Part shown: piece by piece, positions 54,242 to 62,653 of the stretch | How the letters are laid out: each line of letters starts with the position of its first letter | How positions within the stretch are numbered: the first letter of the stretch is position 1 | NCBI GenBank assembly: GCA_023954015.1 | Contig: JAMLIS010000010.1 | Location: 62,001 to 126,000, forward strand | Reading direction: 5' to 3' | Origin: Burkholderiaceae bacterium | Lineage (GTDB): Bacteria > Pseudomonadota > Gammaproteobacteria > Burkholderiales > Burkholderiaceae_E | DNA length: 64,000 nucleotides | Translations under genes and position numbers: made by a program | The notes under the pieces: generated by a model | What the model was told of the DNA's origin: nothing | Database searches by the model: none | The model's input: the letters and a program-made list of their open reading frames with translations, nothing else

Positions 54242-54919
54242 ATGGTCTCCACAGGTGGTGAGGACGCTCTCAAGCGCGCGCGCACGGCGCTGGCCTCCGG
54301 GCGCCTGACGCTGGCCAGGGACATCCTCGAGGACCATGTCCACCTCCATCGGGACGCCGAGGCCTTCAAGATGCTCGGCGAGATCCGGCATCGGATCGGT
54401 GACCTGCCGGGGGCCGGTGCGGCCTGGTTCGCGACCTCGGCCAAGGGACCGATCGTCGACGAGGCGGTCAGCGCCTGGCGCACCAAGCACGACGACGACT
54501 TCGCGGCCATGTGGGCCACCATCCCTGCCTCCGCCCGACGCGGGGAGTTGACGCCGAAACTTGCCGCCCTCAAGGCGCGAGCCGAGGCGGCAGCGCCATC
54601 GCCGGAGCCATCCCCATCCCTATCCCCATCGCCAGACCCATCGCCTGCTCCGGCGTCGACGGCGCGCGCGAAGGCCCCGAAGAAGGTCGCCCCCGAGCTC
54701 GCCGCGACGGCGCCCCCCGTCGCCGTGCCCAAGGCCAGGGCCGCCGATCCCGTGCGCGCTCCACGCACGGACGAGGCAGCTGCCGACCGCAGCGTCCCCG
54801 AGGCCCAGAGCGGATTCGACGCGGCCAAGGTCATCGCCTGGGTGCTCGCGGCCCTCTTCGTCGTGTGTGCCGTTGTCGGTCTGATCACGATCCTGCAATG
54901 GCTGGTCCCGGGGACCTGA
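54242..54919 (+). CDS. DUF6584-family protein with C-terminal membrane anchor
   Basis: This 225-residue protein has an N-terminal helical, TPR-like domain (ALKRARTALASGRLTLARDI to GPIVDEAVSAWRTKHDDDF), a long Pro/Ser/Ala linker with repeated SPSPEPSPS units, and one C-terminal membrane helix (VIAWVLAALFVVCAVVGLIT). The tail-anchored layout puts the helical domain in the cytoplasm. No ribosome site is visible, so the mRNA may be leaderless. Function is unknown. It overlaps the next gene by 22 bases. Confidence 0.7.
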   Translation: MVSTGGEDALKRARTALASGRLTLARDILEDHVHLHRDAEAFKMLGEIRHRIGDLPGAGAAWFATSAKGPIVDEAVSAWRTKHDDDFAAMWATIPASARRGELTPKLAALKARAEAAAPSPEPSPSLSPSPDPSPAPASTARAKAPKKVAPELAATAPPVAVPKARAADPVRAPRTDEAAADRSVPEAQSGFDAAKVIAWVLAALFVVCAVVGLITILQWLVPGT

Positions 54920-55671
54920 CGCCGGTCCGCCCACCCGCGGGGCCGGGTCGGGCTGCCCGCATCCGGCATGCCCTGCCCCTGGCTGCCCTCCCGGTCGCGC
55001 CGCTCCAAGGCGCCTGGGTGACTCGCCGGGTGCCCCGCTTCGCCGACGCCGATGGACGCACGGGCGTGGTCGGCTCCGGAGATCGCACGCTGCGGCTCGT
55101 CGTCCTCGGGGACAGCGTCGCGGCGGGGTATGCCGTGCCCCACCACCGCTCCACCGTCACCGGCGCGCTCGCCACCCGCCTCTCCGAACGGAATGCCGCG
55201 GTCGTCGAATGGTCGGTCGTCGCCACCACGGGGTTCACGGCCGGCGAGGCGACCGGCCTGGTTCGCCGCGCGGCGGCAGCGGCCACCTTCGCCGAGGCCG
55301 ATGTCGTCTTCCTCTCGATCGGCGTCAACGACACCAAGAACCTGCACTCGGCGGCCCGCTTCCGCCGAGAGCTGGGCGGCCTGCTCGACGCGGTGCTGGA
55401 CCAAGCACCCCGCGCCGAGGTGCTCGTGCTCGGCATACCACCGCTCGATCAATTGCCGGCCGTGCCGCGGCCCCTCGCCGACGCCCTCGGCTGGCGTGGG
55501 CGGATCTTCGATCGGATCAGTGCGCAGGAGTGCGAGCGCCGCGATCGAGTGCACCGCCTGTGGCCGGCGAACGTGCTGATGCGCGAGATGTTCGCGGGCG
55601 ACGGCTTCCATCCCTCGGAGTTGTTGCACGCGATGTTCGCCGATGCCGCGATCGACGCGTTGACCTCCTGA
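54898..55671 (+). CDS. SGNH/GDSL-family hydrolase
   Basis: This 257-residue esterase-like enzyme has the block I motif LVVLGDSVAAGYAV (nucleophile Ser73), block III SIGVNDTKNL and the C-terminal Asp/His pair in DGFHPSELLHAMF. The N-terminus is basic with Pro/Ala but has no clear signal peptide. SGNH enzymes hydrolyse acyl or acetyl esters of lipids, sugars or peptidoglycan; the substrate here is unknown. The start codon lies inside the end of the DUF6584 gene. Confidence 0.88.
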   Translation: MAGPGDLTPVRPPAGPGRAARIRHALPLAALPVAPLQGAWVTRRVPRFADADGRTGVVGSGDRTLRLVVLGDSVAAGYAVPHHRSTVTGALATRLSERNAAVVEWSVVATTGFTAGEATGLVRRAAAAATFAEADVVFLSIGVNDTKNLHSAARFRRELGGLLDAVLDQAPRAEVLVLGIPPLDQLPAVPRPLADALGWRGRIFDRISAQECERRDRVHRLWPANVLMREMFAGDGFHPSELLHAMFADAAIDALTS

Positions 55672-55749
55672 CCGAAGCGGCACGTATCAACCGGGTCGCC
55701 CAATCCTCTGTCGGGTGTCATCACCCACACCAACTCAGGGGGAACTGCA

Positions 55750-57618
55750 ATGCACAAGCACATCGACGATCCGTGTTTCGTCGCCCCGGCGCCGGAGTTG
55801 CGCGACAAGCTCGACGCTGAGCTGACCCGGCTGCGCAAGCGCAAGACCGGTGTCGCCGACGCCCTCGGCACCTCCAAGGAGCCGCGAGCCCTCGGCCTCA
55901 ACGACGGCCTGATCATGCCGCCGGACTCGTTCCCGTTCGGGACGCCCGAGACGGTCATGCGGGCCAGCGCTCTCGAGCGGGCACCATTGCGGGGAGCGGT
56001 GCGGGTCATCGTCGTCCTCGCCGACACCTCGGACAAGCCGATGACGCGGTCGGCCCAGTCCTTCCGCGACCTCTTCTTCTCGACGGGGGTCGTGCCGACC
56101 GGCAGCGTTCGCGAGTACTACCGCGAGGTCACCAATGGTCTGGTCGACGTCGTCGGCGAGGTCGTCGGCCCCTACCGGTTGCCGCAGACGATGGCCTGGT
56201 ACGCCAACGGCAACTTCGGCATCGGTCGCCCGTCCGGGACCACGCGCGCCCGCAACATGGCCGCCGATGCCCTCGCGCTCGCGGACCCGCACGTCACCTT
56301 CGGGCCCTACGACAACGACGGCAACGGCTATGTCGACGCCTTCATCGTCGTTCACTCCGGCCGCGGCGGTGAGGAGACCGGCAACAGCGGCGACATCTGG
56401 TCGCACAAGTGGGTCCTGCCCAGCCAGGTGACGACGGACTCGACGAAGGTCTACGGCTACCTCACCATTCCCGAGGACGCCAAGCTCGGGGTCTCGGCCC
56501 ACGAACTCGGACACCTGCTCTTCGGCTTCCCCGACCTCTACGACACCGACGGCACCTCCGAGGGTGTCGGCAACTGGTGCCTCATGGGCGGCGGCTCGTG
56601 GAACGGTGGGGGCAACACGCCCGCGCACCCCTCCGCCTGGTGCAAGGTCAACCAGGGCTGGGCGACGGTCAACAACATCACCGCCAACGGGACGATCAGC
56701 ATCCCGGACGTCAAGTCCTCGCACCAGGTGCACCGCCTCTGGAAGGACGGCGCCGCCGGCCCCGAGTACTTCCTCCTCGAGAACCGGCAGAAGACCGGCT
56801 TCGACGCCCAGCTCCCGGGCGGTGGCCTGCTCCTCTGGCACGTCGACGAGAACAAGCCGACGAACACCGACGAGAACCACTACAAGGTGGGGCTGCTCCA
56901 GGCCGACGGCCTGCGCCAGCTGGAGACCGCGGCCAACCGCGGCGACGCCGGCGACCCCTTCCCGGGGAGCCGCAACGTCACGAGTTGCTCCGGGACGACG
57001 ACGCCCAACACCAACTCCTTCACCGGTCAGGCGACCGAGGTCTCGGTCACGGCGATCTCGCCGTCGGCCGCGACGATGACCGCAAACGTCACCGTCCGCG
57101 CCGGCAAGGGCATCGTCAAGGAGATCGCGAAGGAGATCCGCAAGGAGATCGCCAAGGAGGGCGCCAAGGACACCAAGGACCTCGGCGACACCAAGGTCGC
57201 GGTCAAGGACGCCAAGGACATCAAGGAGATCCGCAAGGAGATCGCCAAGGACATCCGCAAGGACGTCAAGGAGAACGTCAAGGAGCTCAAGGACCAGCGC
57301 AAGGACATCCGCGAGAAGATCCTTGACAACCGGTGGGACTGGGGCCGGTTCGGCACGACCGACGACGCCGGGTATGCCGCGGGCGACCCCGTGGCCATGG
57401 CCGTCGGTCTCCTCGAGCAGGCGATCGCCCTCCTCACCGGGGGCGGCGAGGGTGGCGAGCCCGGTGCCGGTGCGGCATACGGTGCAGCGGAGCCGTTCAT
57501 CGACGCCACGCTCCGCCCGGACCTCGTCGGCAGCCCGACCTACGAGGACGCCAGCAAGGGGATGGCCGAGGGTGACGCCGCGGCCAAGCGGCACTACGAC
57601 GCGGCGCCGCAGGGCTGA
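55750..57618 (+). CDS. M6-family metalloprotease-like protein with Lys/Glu/Asp repeat tail
   Basis: This 622-residue protein has a zinc-protease domain with the HELGH motif (251-255) and the following GFPDLYD, as in immune-inhibitor-A-type M6 proteases. No signal peptide is visible, unlike secreted M6 enzymes. Residues about 457-527 are a highly charged helical stretch built from KEIxKE, KDIRKD and KDAKD units. A Gly-rich linker and the segment FIDATLRPDLVG follow. AGGGGGA lies upstream of the ATG. It is the first gene of a compact unit with two ATP-grasp-related genes, whose products might modify its Lys/Asp/Glu-rich tail; that link is inference. Confidence 0.82.
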   Translation: MHKHIDDPCFVAPAPELRDKLDAELTRLRKRKTGVADALGTSKEPRALGLNDGLIMPPDSFPFGTPETVMRASALERAPLRGAVRVIVVLADTSDKPMTRSAQSFRDLFFSTGVVPTGSVREYYREVTNGLVDVVGEVVGPYRLPQTMAWYANGNFGIGRPSGTTRARNMAADALALADPHVTFGPYDNDGNGYVDAFIVVHSGRGGEETGNSGDIWSHKWVLPSQVTTDSTKVYGYLTIPEDAKLGVSAHELGHLLFGFPDLYDTDGTSEGVGNWCLMGGGSWNGGGNTPAHPSAWCKVNQGWATVNNITANGTISIPDVKSSHQVHRLWKDGAAGPEYFLLENRQKTGFDAQLPGGGLLLWHVDENKPTNTDENHYKVGLLQADGLRQLETAANRGDAGDPFPGSRNVTSCSGTTTPNTNSFTGQATEVSVTAISPSAATMTANVTVRAGKGIVKEIAKEIRKEIAKEGAKDTKDLGDTKVAVKDAKDIKEIRKEIAKDIRKDVKENVKELKDQRKDIREKILDNRWDWGRFGTTDDAGYAAGDPVAMAVGLLEQAIALLTGGGEGGEPGAGAAYGAAEPFIDATLRPDLVGSPTYEDASKGMAEGDAAAKRHYDAAPQG

Positions 57619-57621
57619 CCG

Positions 57622-58380
57622 ATGTCGCTCGTCGTCATCCTGCCCGGCCCCGAGGACCTCGGGGCCGGGCAGGTCGCGTCCGCGATCCGGCGCGGCGGCG
57701 CCGAGGTCCTCGTCGTCCCGGGACCGGTCCTCGAGGCCGCCCACTGGGAGCACCGGGTTGCTGACGGCCAGTCGCGCACCCTCGTGCGGTTGCCGGACGG
57801 CACCGTCCTCGACGACGCCTCGGTCGGGGCGGTGCTCAACCGCCTCCCCGGCGCCTCGGTTCGCCGCTTCGCGCACAGCCCGGAGCGGGACCGGTCGTAT
57901 GCCGCGGCCGAGTGGGAGGCCCTCCTCCTCGCCTGGCTGAGCGCCATGGGGGAGCGGGTCATCGGGTGCCCGACGCCCGCCGTCATCAGCCTCGGGCCCT
58001 CCGCGCCGGGTGCCGAGCTCCGCTGGCTGGCGTGGGGTCGGCGGTGCGGGCTGCTCGGGCCGCGCGCCCTCGTGGCGCCCCACCCGGTCTGGCTGTCCGT
58101 GCCGCCGTCGTCCGGGCCGATCGAGCGATGGACGGTCGTCGGTCACACCGTCCTGCGGTCCGGCGTGGCCGTCGACGAGGGCCCGGCACAGGCCCTCCGG
58201 TCCCTGGCCAAGATCGCCGGGGTCGACCTTCTGGATGTGACGCTGCGCAGCACCGCAGCCGGGGACGAGCTCGTCGGCGTCGACCTGCGGCCGGCCCTCA
58301 CGCCCGGGATCGCCGAGGCGCTGGCCGGGCTCCTCCTGTCGCGCTCGCGCGAGACCCGCACGCTCGAGGTGGCGTCGTGA
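57622..58380 (+). CDS. Uncharacterised protein resembling the pre-ATP-grasp part of peptide maturases
   Basis: This 252-residue protein starts 3 bases after the protease gene. The segment around DRSYAAAEWEALLLAWLSAM and ERVIGCPTPAVISLG is reminiscent of the region that precedes the ATP-grasp fold in MvdD-type maturases, where the enzyme reads AEREW...LWVN.P. No ATP-grasp catalytic motifs follow, so it could be a degenerate ligase acting as partner or substrate-recognition subunit. Its stop overlaps the ligase start. The resemblance is weak and I would not name a function. Confidence 0.55.
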   Translation: MSLVVILPGPEDLGAGQVASAIRRGGAEVLVVPGPVLEAAHWEHRVADGQSRTLVRLPDGTVLDDASVGAVLNRLPGASVRRFAHSPERDRSYAAAEWEALLLAWLSAMGERVIGCPTPAVISLGPSAPGAELRWLAWGRRCGLLGPRALVAPHPVWLSVPPSSGPIERWTVVGHTVLRSGVAVDEGPAQALRSLAKIAGVDLLDVTLRSTAAGDELVGVDLRPALTPGIAEALAGLLLSRSRETRTLEVAS

Positions 58381-59309
58381 TCGGCCTGCTCGGTCGCGGT
58401 GACGACCCCTGCCTCGAGCGCGTGCGCGACGCCGCCGACGACCGGGGGATCCCGCACGTCCTGATCGACGAGGACGCGCTGTCGGACGCCTCACTGCGGC
58501 TCGACCTCGGCGTCGACGGCGTGCGCGGCGTCCTCCGCACGGGCGCCGGCGTCGTCGACCTCGACCTGCTCACCGGGGTCTACGCGCGGGCGCTCGGGCC
58601 GGCCGAGCCGACCGGCGCGGCCCGCGAGGTGTCCGCCCTGCTCCACGAGTGGCTCGACGTGACCGAGGTGCTCGTCATGGGTCGGCCGGCGTCGATGTTC
58701 TCCAACAGCAGCAAGCCGCACCAGGCCCGGCTCATCGCTGCGGCGGGGCTCGCCGTGCCGACGACGCTCGTGACCAACGACCCGGAGGCGGTGCGCGAGT
58801 TCCGTTCTCGTCACGGGCGCATCATCTTCAAGTCGATCAGCGGCATCCGCTCGATCGTCCGCGAGGTCGACGACGCGGCGCTGGCCCGGATGGACCGCAT
58901 CCGGGACCTGCCCACCCAGTTCCAGGCCCGGGTCGAGGGCACGGACGTGCGCGTCCACGTCGTCGGCGAGTCCGTCTTCCCGACGCGCATCACCTCGACG
59001 GCGCTCGACTACCGGTATGCCGCCCGCGACGGCCTCGCCTGCGACCTCGAGCCGTGGGTGCTCGCGCCGGATGTCGAGCAGGCGTGCATCAGCGTTGCCT
59101 CGGCGCTCGCGCTGCCGCTGGCCGGGATCGACCTGCGCGTCGGTGAGGACGGGACGGTGACCTGTTTCGAGGTCAACCCGATGCCGGCCTTCAGCTACTA
59201 CGAGTCCAACACCGGGCAGCCGATCGCTGCCGCCGTCGCGGCCTTCCTGGACCGGCCACGGACCGGGGCCGCGCGGCATACTGACGACGACGAGAGCGAG
59301 GTGGCGTGA
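58377..59309 (+). CDS. ATP-grasp ligase (RimK/MvdD-like)
   Basis: This 310-residue enzyme has an N-terminal pre-ATP-grasp domain and the ATP-grasp core, with lysines in SNSSKPHQARLI and IIFKSISGIRSIV and the magnesium-binding Glu-Asn pair in CFEVNPMPAF. The RimK-like branch joins a carboxylate to an amine or hydroxyl, as in glutamate ligation, graspetide macrocycles and similar modifications. The GTG start overlaps the previous stop (GTGA). The neighbours point to protein or peptide modification rather than metabolism. Confidence 0.8.
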   Translation: MIGLLGRGDDPCLERVRDAADDRGIPHVLIDEDALSDASLRLDLGVDGVRGVLRTGAGVVDLDLLTGVYARALGPAEPTGAAREVSALLHEWLDVTEVLVMGRPASMFSNSSKPHQARLIAAAGLAVPTTLVTNDPEAVREFRSRHGRIIFKSISGIRSIVREVDDAALARMDRIRDLPTQFQARVEGTDVRVHVVGESVFPTRITSTALDYRYAARDGLACDLEPWVLAPDVEQACISVASALALPLAGIDLRVGEDGTVTCFEVNPMPAFSYYESNTGQPIAAAVAAFLDRPRTGAARHTDDDESEVA

Positions 59310-59704
59310 TGGTGCAGTCCGCGCCGAACGAGACCACCGTCCACGCGAAGGTGACGGGGATGGCGGCCGACCCCGAGCGGGACGGGTGGGTGCTCCTCGA
59401 TGTCGCGGTCGAGGCCTCGGCCACGGTCGAGGGGGAGTCGCTGCCGGCCCTGGCGGACGGCGAGGACGTGCGGCTCGTGGCCCGCCGCTCCGACGTCGAG
59501 GGGCTGGGCCGGGGTGACCGGCTCGTCGCCCGAGTGCAGATGGCCGGCCCGGGGGACTACCTCGTGCGCGGGGTCGAGCCCGCCCTCGCCCCCGAGCCCA
59601 CGGATGCGGCCGACCCCGACCCGGCCAAGGCGCCTCCGGGGAAGCGCCCCACGCGGAAGCGCCCCCGCTCCACGCGGGAGTCGCCGCTCAGCGACGACCG
59701 GTGA
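59309..59704 (+). CDS. Small protein with beta-rich domain and basic tail
   Basis: This 131-residue protein starts at an ATG overlapping the ATP-grasp stop. The first 90 residues look like a small beta-barrel (VHAKVTGMAADPERDGWVLL; DRLVARVQMAGPGDYLVRG); the last 40 are Pro/Lys/Arg-rich (GKRPTRKRPRSTRE), so it may bind nucleic acid or acidic protein. I do not recognise the family. Tight coupling suggests it belongs to the same system as the protease and ATP-grasp genes. Its 3' end overlaps the convergent SDR by 17 bases. Confidence 0.6.
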   Translation: MVQSAPNETTVHAKVTGMAADPERDGWVLLDVAVEASATVEGESLPALADGEDVRLVARRSDVEGLGRGDRLVARVQMAGPGDYLVRGVEPALAPEPTDAADPDPAKAPPGKRPTRKRPRSTRESPLSDDR

Positions 59705-60518
59705 AGTCGTCCATCGTGTGGTAGACCCCGATGACGCGGTCGGCGATGAAGTCGCGCACCGACACCGGGAGCAGGCCCTTGAGCGCCTCGTTGAGCATCA
59801 CGGTGCGCGGCAGCACGACGAACGCCTCGCCGTCGAGCATGCCCTTCCACGACTCGTCGACGACCTCGGCCGGCTCGAGGATCGGCAGCAGCGGCGCCGA
59901 CTTCGCGCCGTCGAACATGCCGGTGTTGACGTAGTAGGGGCACACCGTCGTCACCTTGACGTGGTCGAAGCCGGCCTGCTTGAGCTCCAGGCGCACCGAG
60001 TCGGACCAGCCGATGACGGCCCACTTCGACGCCGCATAGGTCGCCATCCGGGGGTTGGGCGTGAGCCCGGCGGCCGAGGCGATGTTGACGAGCCGGGCTT
60101 CGCTGCTGTGCTCGATCATCGCCGGCAGGAAGGCCCGGGCGATGTGCATCGGCGCGAGGGTGTTGACGGCAATGGTGGCCTCGGTGTCGCGGGCCGGGTC
60201 TGACTCCCAGAAGTAGCGGTTGCCGCGCACGATGCCGGCGTTGTTGACGAGCACGTCGACCGGCCCGGAGTCGCCGAGGATCTCGGTGGCCGTCGCCTCG
60301 ACCGTCGGCCGGTCGGTCACGTCGATGCCGTATGCCGTGAGCCGGGTCTCGTGGTCGCCCGTCTCGAGTTCGGCGACCGTGGCGGCGAGGGCGGCCTCGT
60401 CGACGTCCCAGAGGATGACGCGGCGGGCGCGCTCGGCGATGGCGCGTTCGACGAAGAGGCGACCCATGCCCATCGCCGCCCCGGTGACGAGGACGGTCTT
60501 GCCGGCGACGGACTTCAT
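59688..60518 (-). CDS. Short-chain dehydrogenase/reductase
   Basis: This 276-residue classical SDR has the cofactor motif VTGAAMGMGRL, NNAG (DVLVNNAGIV), the catalytic Ser in NIASAAG and YAASK. The Asp in LWDVDEAA suggests NAD preference. Its start overlaps the stop of the acyl-reductase-like gene, and the set of SDR, reductase and wax-ester synthase suggests action on a fatty aldehyde, alcohol or related lipid. The exact substrate is not known. Confidence 0.88.
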   Translation of the reverse strand: MKSVAGKTVLVTGAAMGMGRLFVERAIAERARRVILWDVDEAALAATVAELETGDHETRLTAYGIDVTDRPTVEATATEILGDSGPVDVLVNNAGIVRGNRYFWESDPARDTEATIAVNTLAPMHIARAFLPAMIEHSSEARLVNIASAAGLTPNPRMATYAASKWAVIGWSDSVRLELKQAGFDHVKVTTVCPYYVNTGMFDGAKSAPLLPILEPAEVVDESWKGMLDGEAFVVLPRTVMLNEALKGLLPVSVRDFIADRVIGVYHTMDDFTGRR

Positions 60519-62653
60519 GCGGTCTCCTCCTGCGTGGTGGCTCCGGTCGGGCCGGTTCCTTCGATGCCGTCAGACTGGCCCGCCCGGGCGGCGAGGGCGG
60601 CGGCGCGGACGCGCGCGAAGTCCTCGTCGCTGAACGGCCCGTTGATGCCCGAGATCGTCGCGAGCTTCATGCCGTGCTTGAGGCCCAGGCGATAGATCTC
60701 GCGGACCTTGCGCCACTCGATGTTGCGGCCGACGGTGAAGGTCTCGAAGCGGCCTTCGAGCGCGAGGACGATGGTCTCGGCCAGGCACGCATAGGCGACG
60801 CCGGGCGGCAGGCCGATGTCGCGCATGTGGACGTCGCCGGGCAGCTCCACCTCACCGGACTCGATGACGAGCACGTCGGGGCGCTTGGCGACGTCCTCGG
60901 CGCTCATGTCGAGCGGGCGGGCGACGTCGGTGATGACGCAGCCGGGCTTGACGGCCATGATGTCGAGGACCTTCGTGCCGGCGGCCGAGGTGGCGGTGAC
61001 GATGAGGTCCATCTCGCCGAGCGCGTCGCCCGGGGAGGTCGCGATGTGGACGGTGGCGCGCGGGTTCTCGGCCTCGATCTCGGCCTTGATGGTGATGAGC
61101 TTGGCGGTCTCGGGGGAGACGAGCCACACCTCGTCGGCCGCGTGGGCGAGCAGGCGGGCGCAGGCCGCACCGATGGCGCCCGAGCCGCCGACGACCATGG
61201 CCTTGCCGCGCAGGCGGCCCTCGTCGTCGACATGGGCGATGCCGAGCCGACGGATCGCCTCGTGGGCGGCCCACAGGGCGCCCGAAGCGCTGTAGCTGTT
61301 GCCGGTGGTGATCGGGATCGTCGCCCGCTTGCTCACGGTGACGCCGGCGTCGCCGACGACCTTGGTGAAGGCTCCCAGGCCCATGACCTGGGCCCCGAGC
61401 TGCTTGGCGAGGTCGGCGGCCTCGAGCAGGCGCGAGTAGGTGAACTCGGGCGGGTGGGCGAGCATCTCCTTGGGGGTGCCGCCGACGGTGATGAGCCATC
61501 CCTCGGCCTCGCTGCCGTCGGGGGAGACGATGCCGCTCACTCGGCTGTAGACGAAGGGCGGCATGTAGGCGGCCGACTTCTCGACGACCCGTCCCATGCC
61601 GGGGAGCTCGGCGAGCTGGCCGAGTGCCGGCTGCTTCTTGAAGTACTCCGTCGACAGCGGGTGGATGACGAAGGCGAAGCGGCTGCGCCGGTTGAAGCCG
61701 TTGGGCCACAGCAGGCGCGGCTCGAGCTCGGCGGCCTCGAGGAAGGTGACGAGATCGTCGGTCGTCAGCTCGTGGCCGTCGGTGATCGTGGCCGCCGCCA
61801 TCGCCTCGAACATCGCGGTGACGACCATGACGTCGAAGGGCTCGGGCGTCGCGTCGATGACGAGGGAGACGCCCTTGGCCGCGAGGGCGGCGAGCCGCTC
61901 CTCGGAGACGGCGTTGGTGAGGACGGCCTTGCCGGTGAGGTCGGGCAGCCCGAAACGCACGAGGTCGGCATACGACCCGACGATGACATCGGCGAACTCG
62001 GCCGCCTGGTGGGCGAACTGGCCGCTCACCCACGCAGCCGGCCCGTGGGCGGCCTTCTTCACGACGTCGGGGGCGAGGTCCCAGGCGACCATCCCGGCGG
62101 CCGCGGCCCGCGACGTGACCGGGTTGAGGCCGACGGCGAGCGGGGTGCCGACGCGCTTGTCCGGGTCCTCGATGTCGATATTGGCCGTGAACTCGCGCAG
62201 CACCGTGAGGGTGCGCTCGCGGGTGGCGTTGCCGACGACGACGACGCGGGCGTTGGAGAAGTAGCCGGGGAGCTCGGCCTGCACCCGCCGCACCGCCCAC
62301 TCCTGGAGGATGTCGGCGAGCATCGCGCCGTCGCGGACGGGGACGCGAGCGGTGGTGTCGCGCACCGCTTTCAGCTCGCTGGGGTTGCCGCTGAAGAGGC
62401 CGCGCGCCTTGGCCTCGCGGGCCCCGGTCACGGCGATGGCGTCACTGGTGAGGGACCACTGCCAGACGAGCTCCTCGGCGCGCTCGATGTCGCCGCGGGT
62501 GCCGATCCGGACGATGCGGAAGTCGTGCCCGCCGAGGGAGACCTCCTTGTCGTAGTCCCACTCCTCGCTCTGGAGGGTGATGTTGACGACGGTGAGGCGC
62601 CGACCCGTGCTGCCCTTGCGGCGCCGCGTGGTCGAGGGCTGACGTGGGCTCAT
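60515..62653 (-). CDS. Two-part protein with C-terminal acyl-ACP-reductase-like domain
   Basis: This is a 712-residue protein. The C-terminal 370 residues resemble long-chain acyl-ACP reductases, which reduce acyl-ACP to aldehyde. They contain FAFVIHPLSTEYFKK, LGAQVMGLGAFTKVVGDAGV, the Rossmann motif GKAMVVGGSGAIGAACARLL and the end region LALEGRFETFTVGRNIEW. The N-terminal 340 residues (HDFRIVRIGTRGDIERAEEL onward) are not recognised; they could be a second, degenerate dehydrogenase-like domain. The ATG at 62653 overlaps the acyltransferase stop. The locus suggests a supply of fatty aldehyde or alcohol for wax esters. Confidence 0.7.
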   Translation of the reverse strand: MSPRQPSTTRRRKGSTGRRLTVVNITLQSEEWDYDKEVSLGGHDFRIVRIGTRGDIERAEELVWQWSLTSDAIAVTGAREAKARGLFSGNPSELKAVRDTTARVPVRDGAMLADILQEWAVRRVQAELPGYFSNARVVVVGNATRERTLTVLREFTANIDIEDPDKRVGTPLAVGLNPVTSRAAAAGMVAWDLAPDVVKKAAHGPAAWVSGQFAHQAAEFADVIVGSYADLVRFGLPDLTGKAVLTNAVSEERLAALAAKGVSLVIDATPEPFDVMVVTAMFEAMAAATITDGHELTTDDLVTFLEAAELEPRLLWPNGFNRRSRFAFVIHPLSTEYFKKQPALGQLAELPGMGRVVEKSAAYMPPFVYSRVSGIVSPDGSEAEGWLITVGGTPKEMLAHPPEFTYSRLLEAADLAKQLGAQVMGLGAFTKVVGDAGVTVSKRATIPITTGNSYSASGALWAAHEAIRRLGIAHVDDEGRLRGKAMVVGGSGAIGAACARLLAHAADEVWLVSPETAKLITIKAEIEAENPRATVHIATSPGDALGEMDLIVTATSAAGTKVLDIMAVKPGCVITDVARPLDMSAEDVAKRPDVLVIESGEVELPGDVHMRDIGLPPGVAYACLAETIVLALEGRFETFTVGRNIEWRKVREIYRLGLKHGMKLATISGINGPFSDEDFARVRAAALAARAGQSDGIEGTGPTGATTQEETA

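Noticed and set aside
55735..58494. Long antisense open frame across the M6 protease and ATP-grasp region
   Set aside because: High-GC shadow frame; the plus-strand genes have ribosome sites, overlaps and recognisable motifs.
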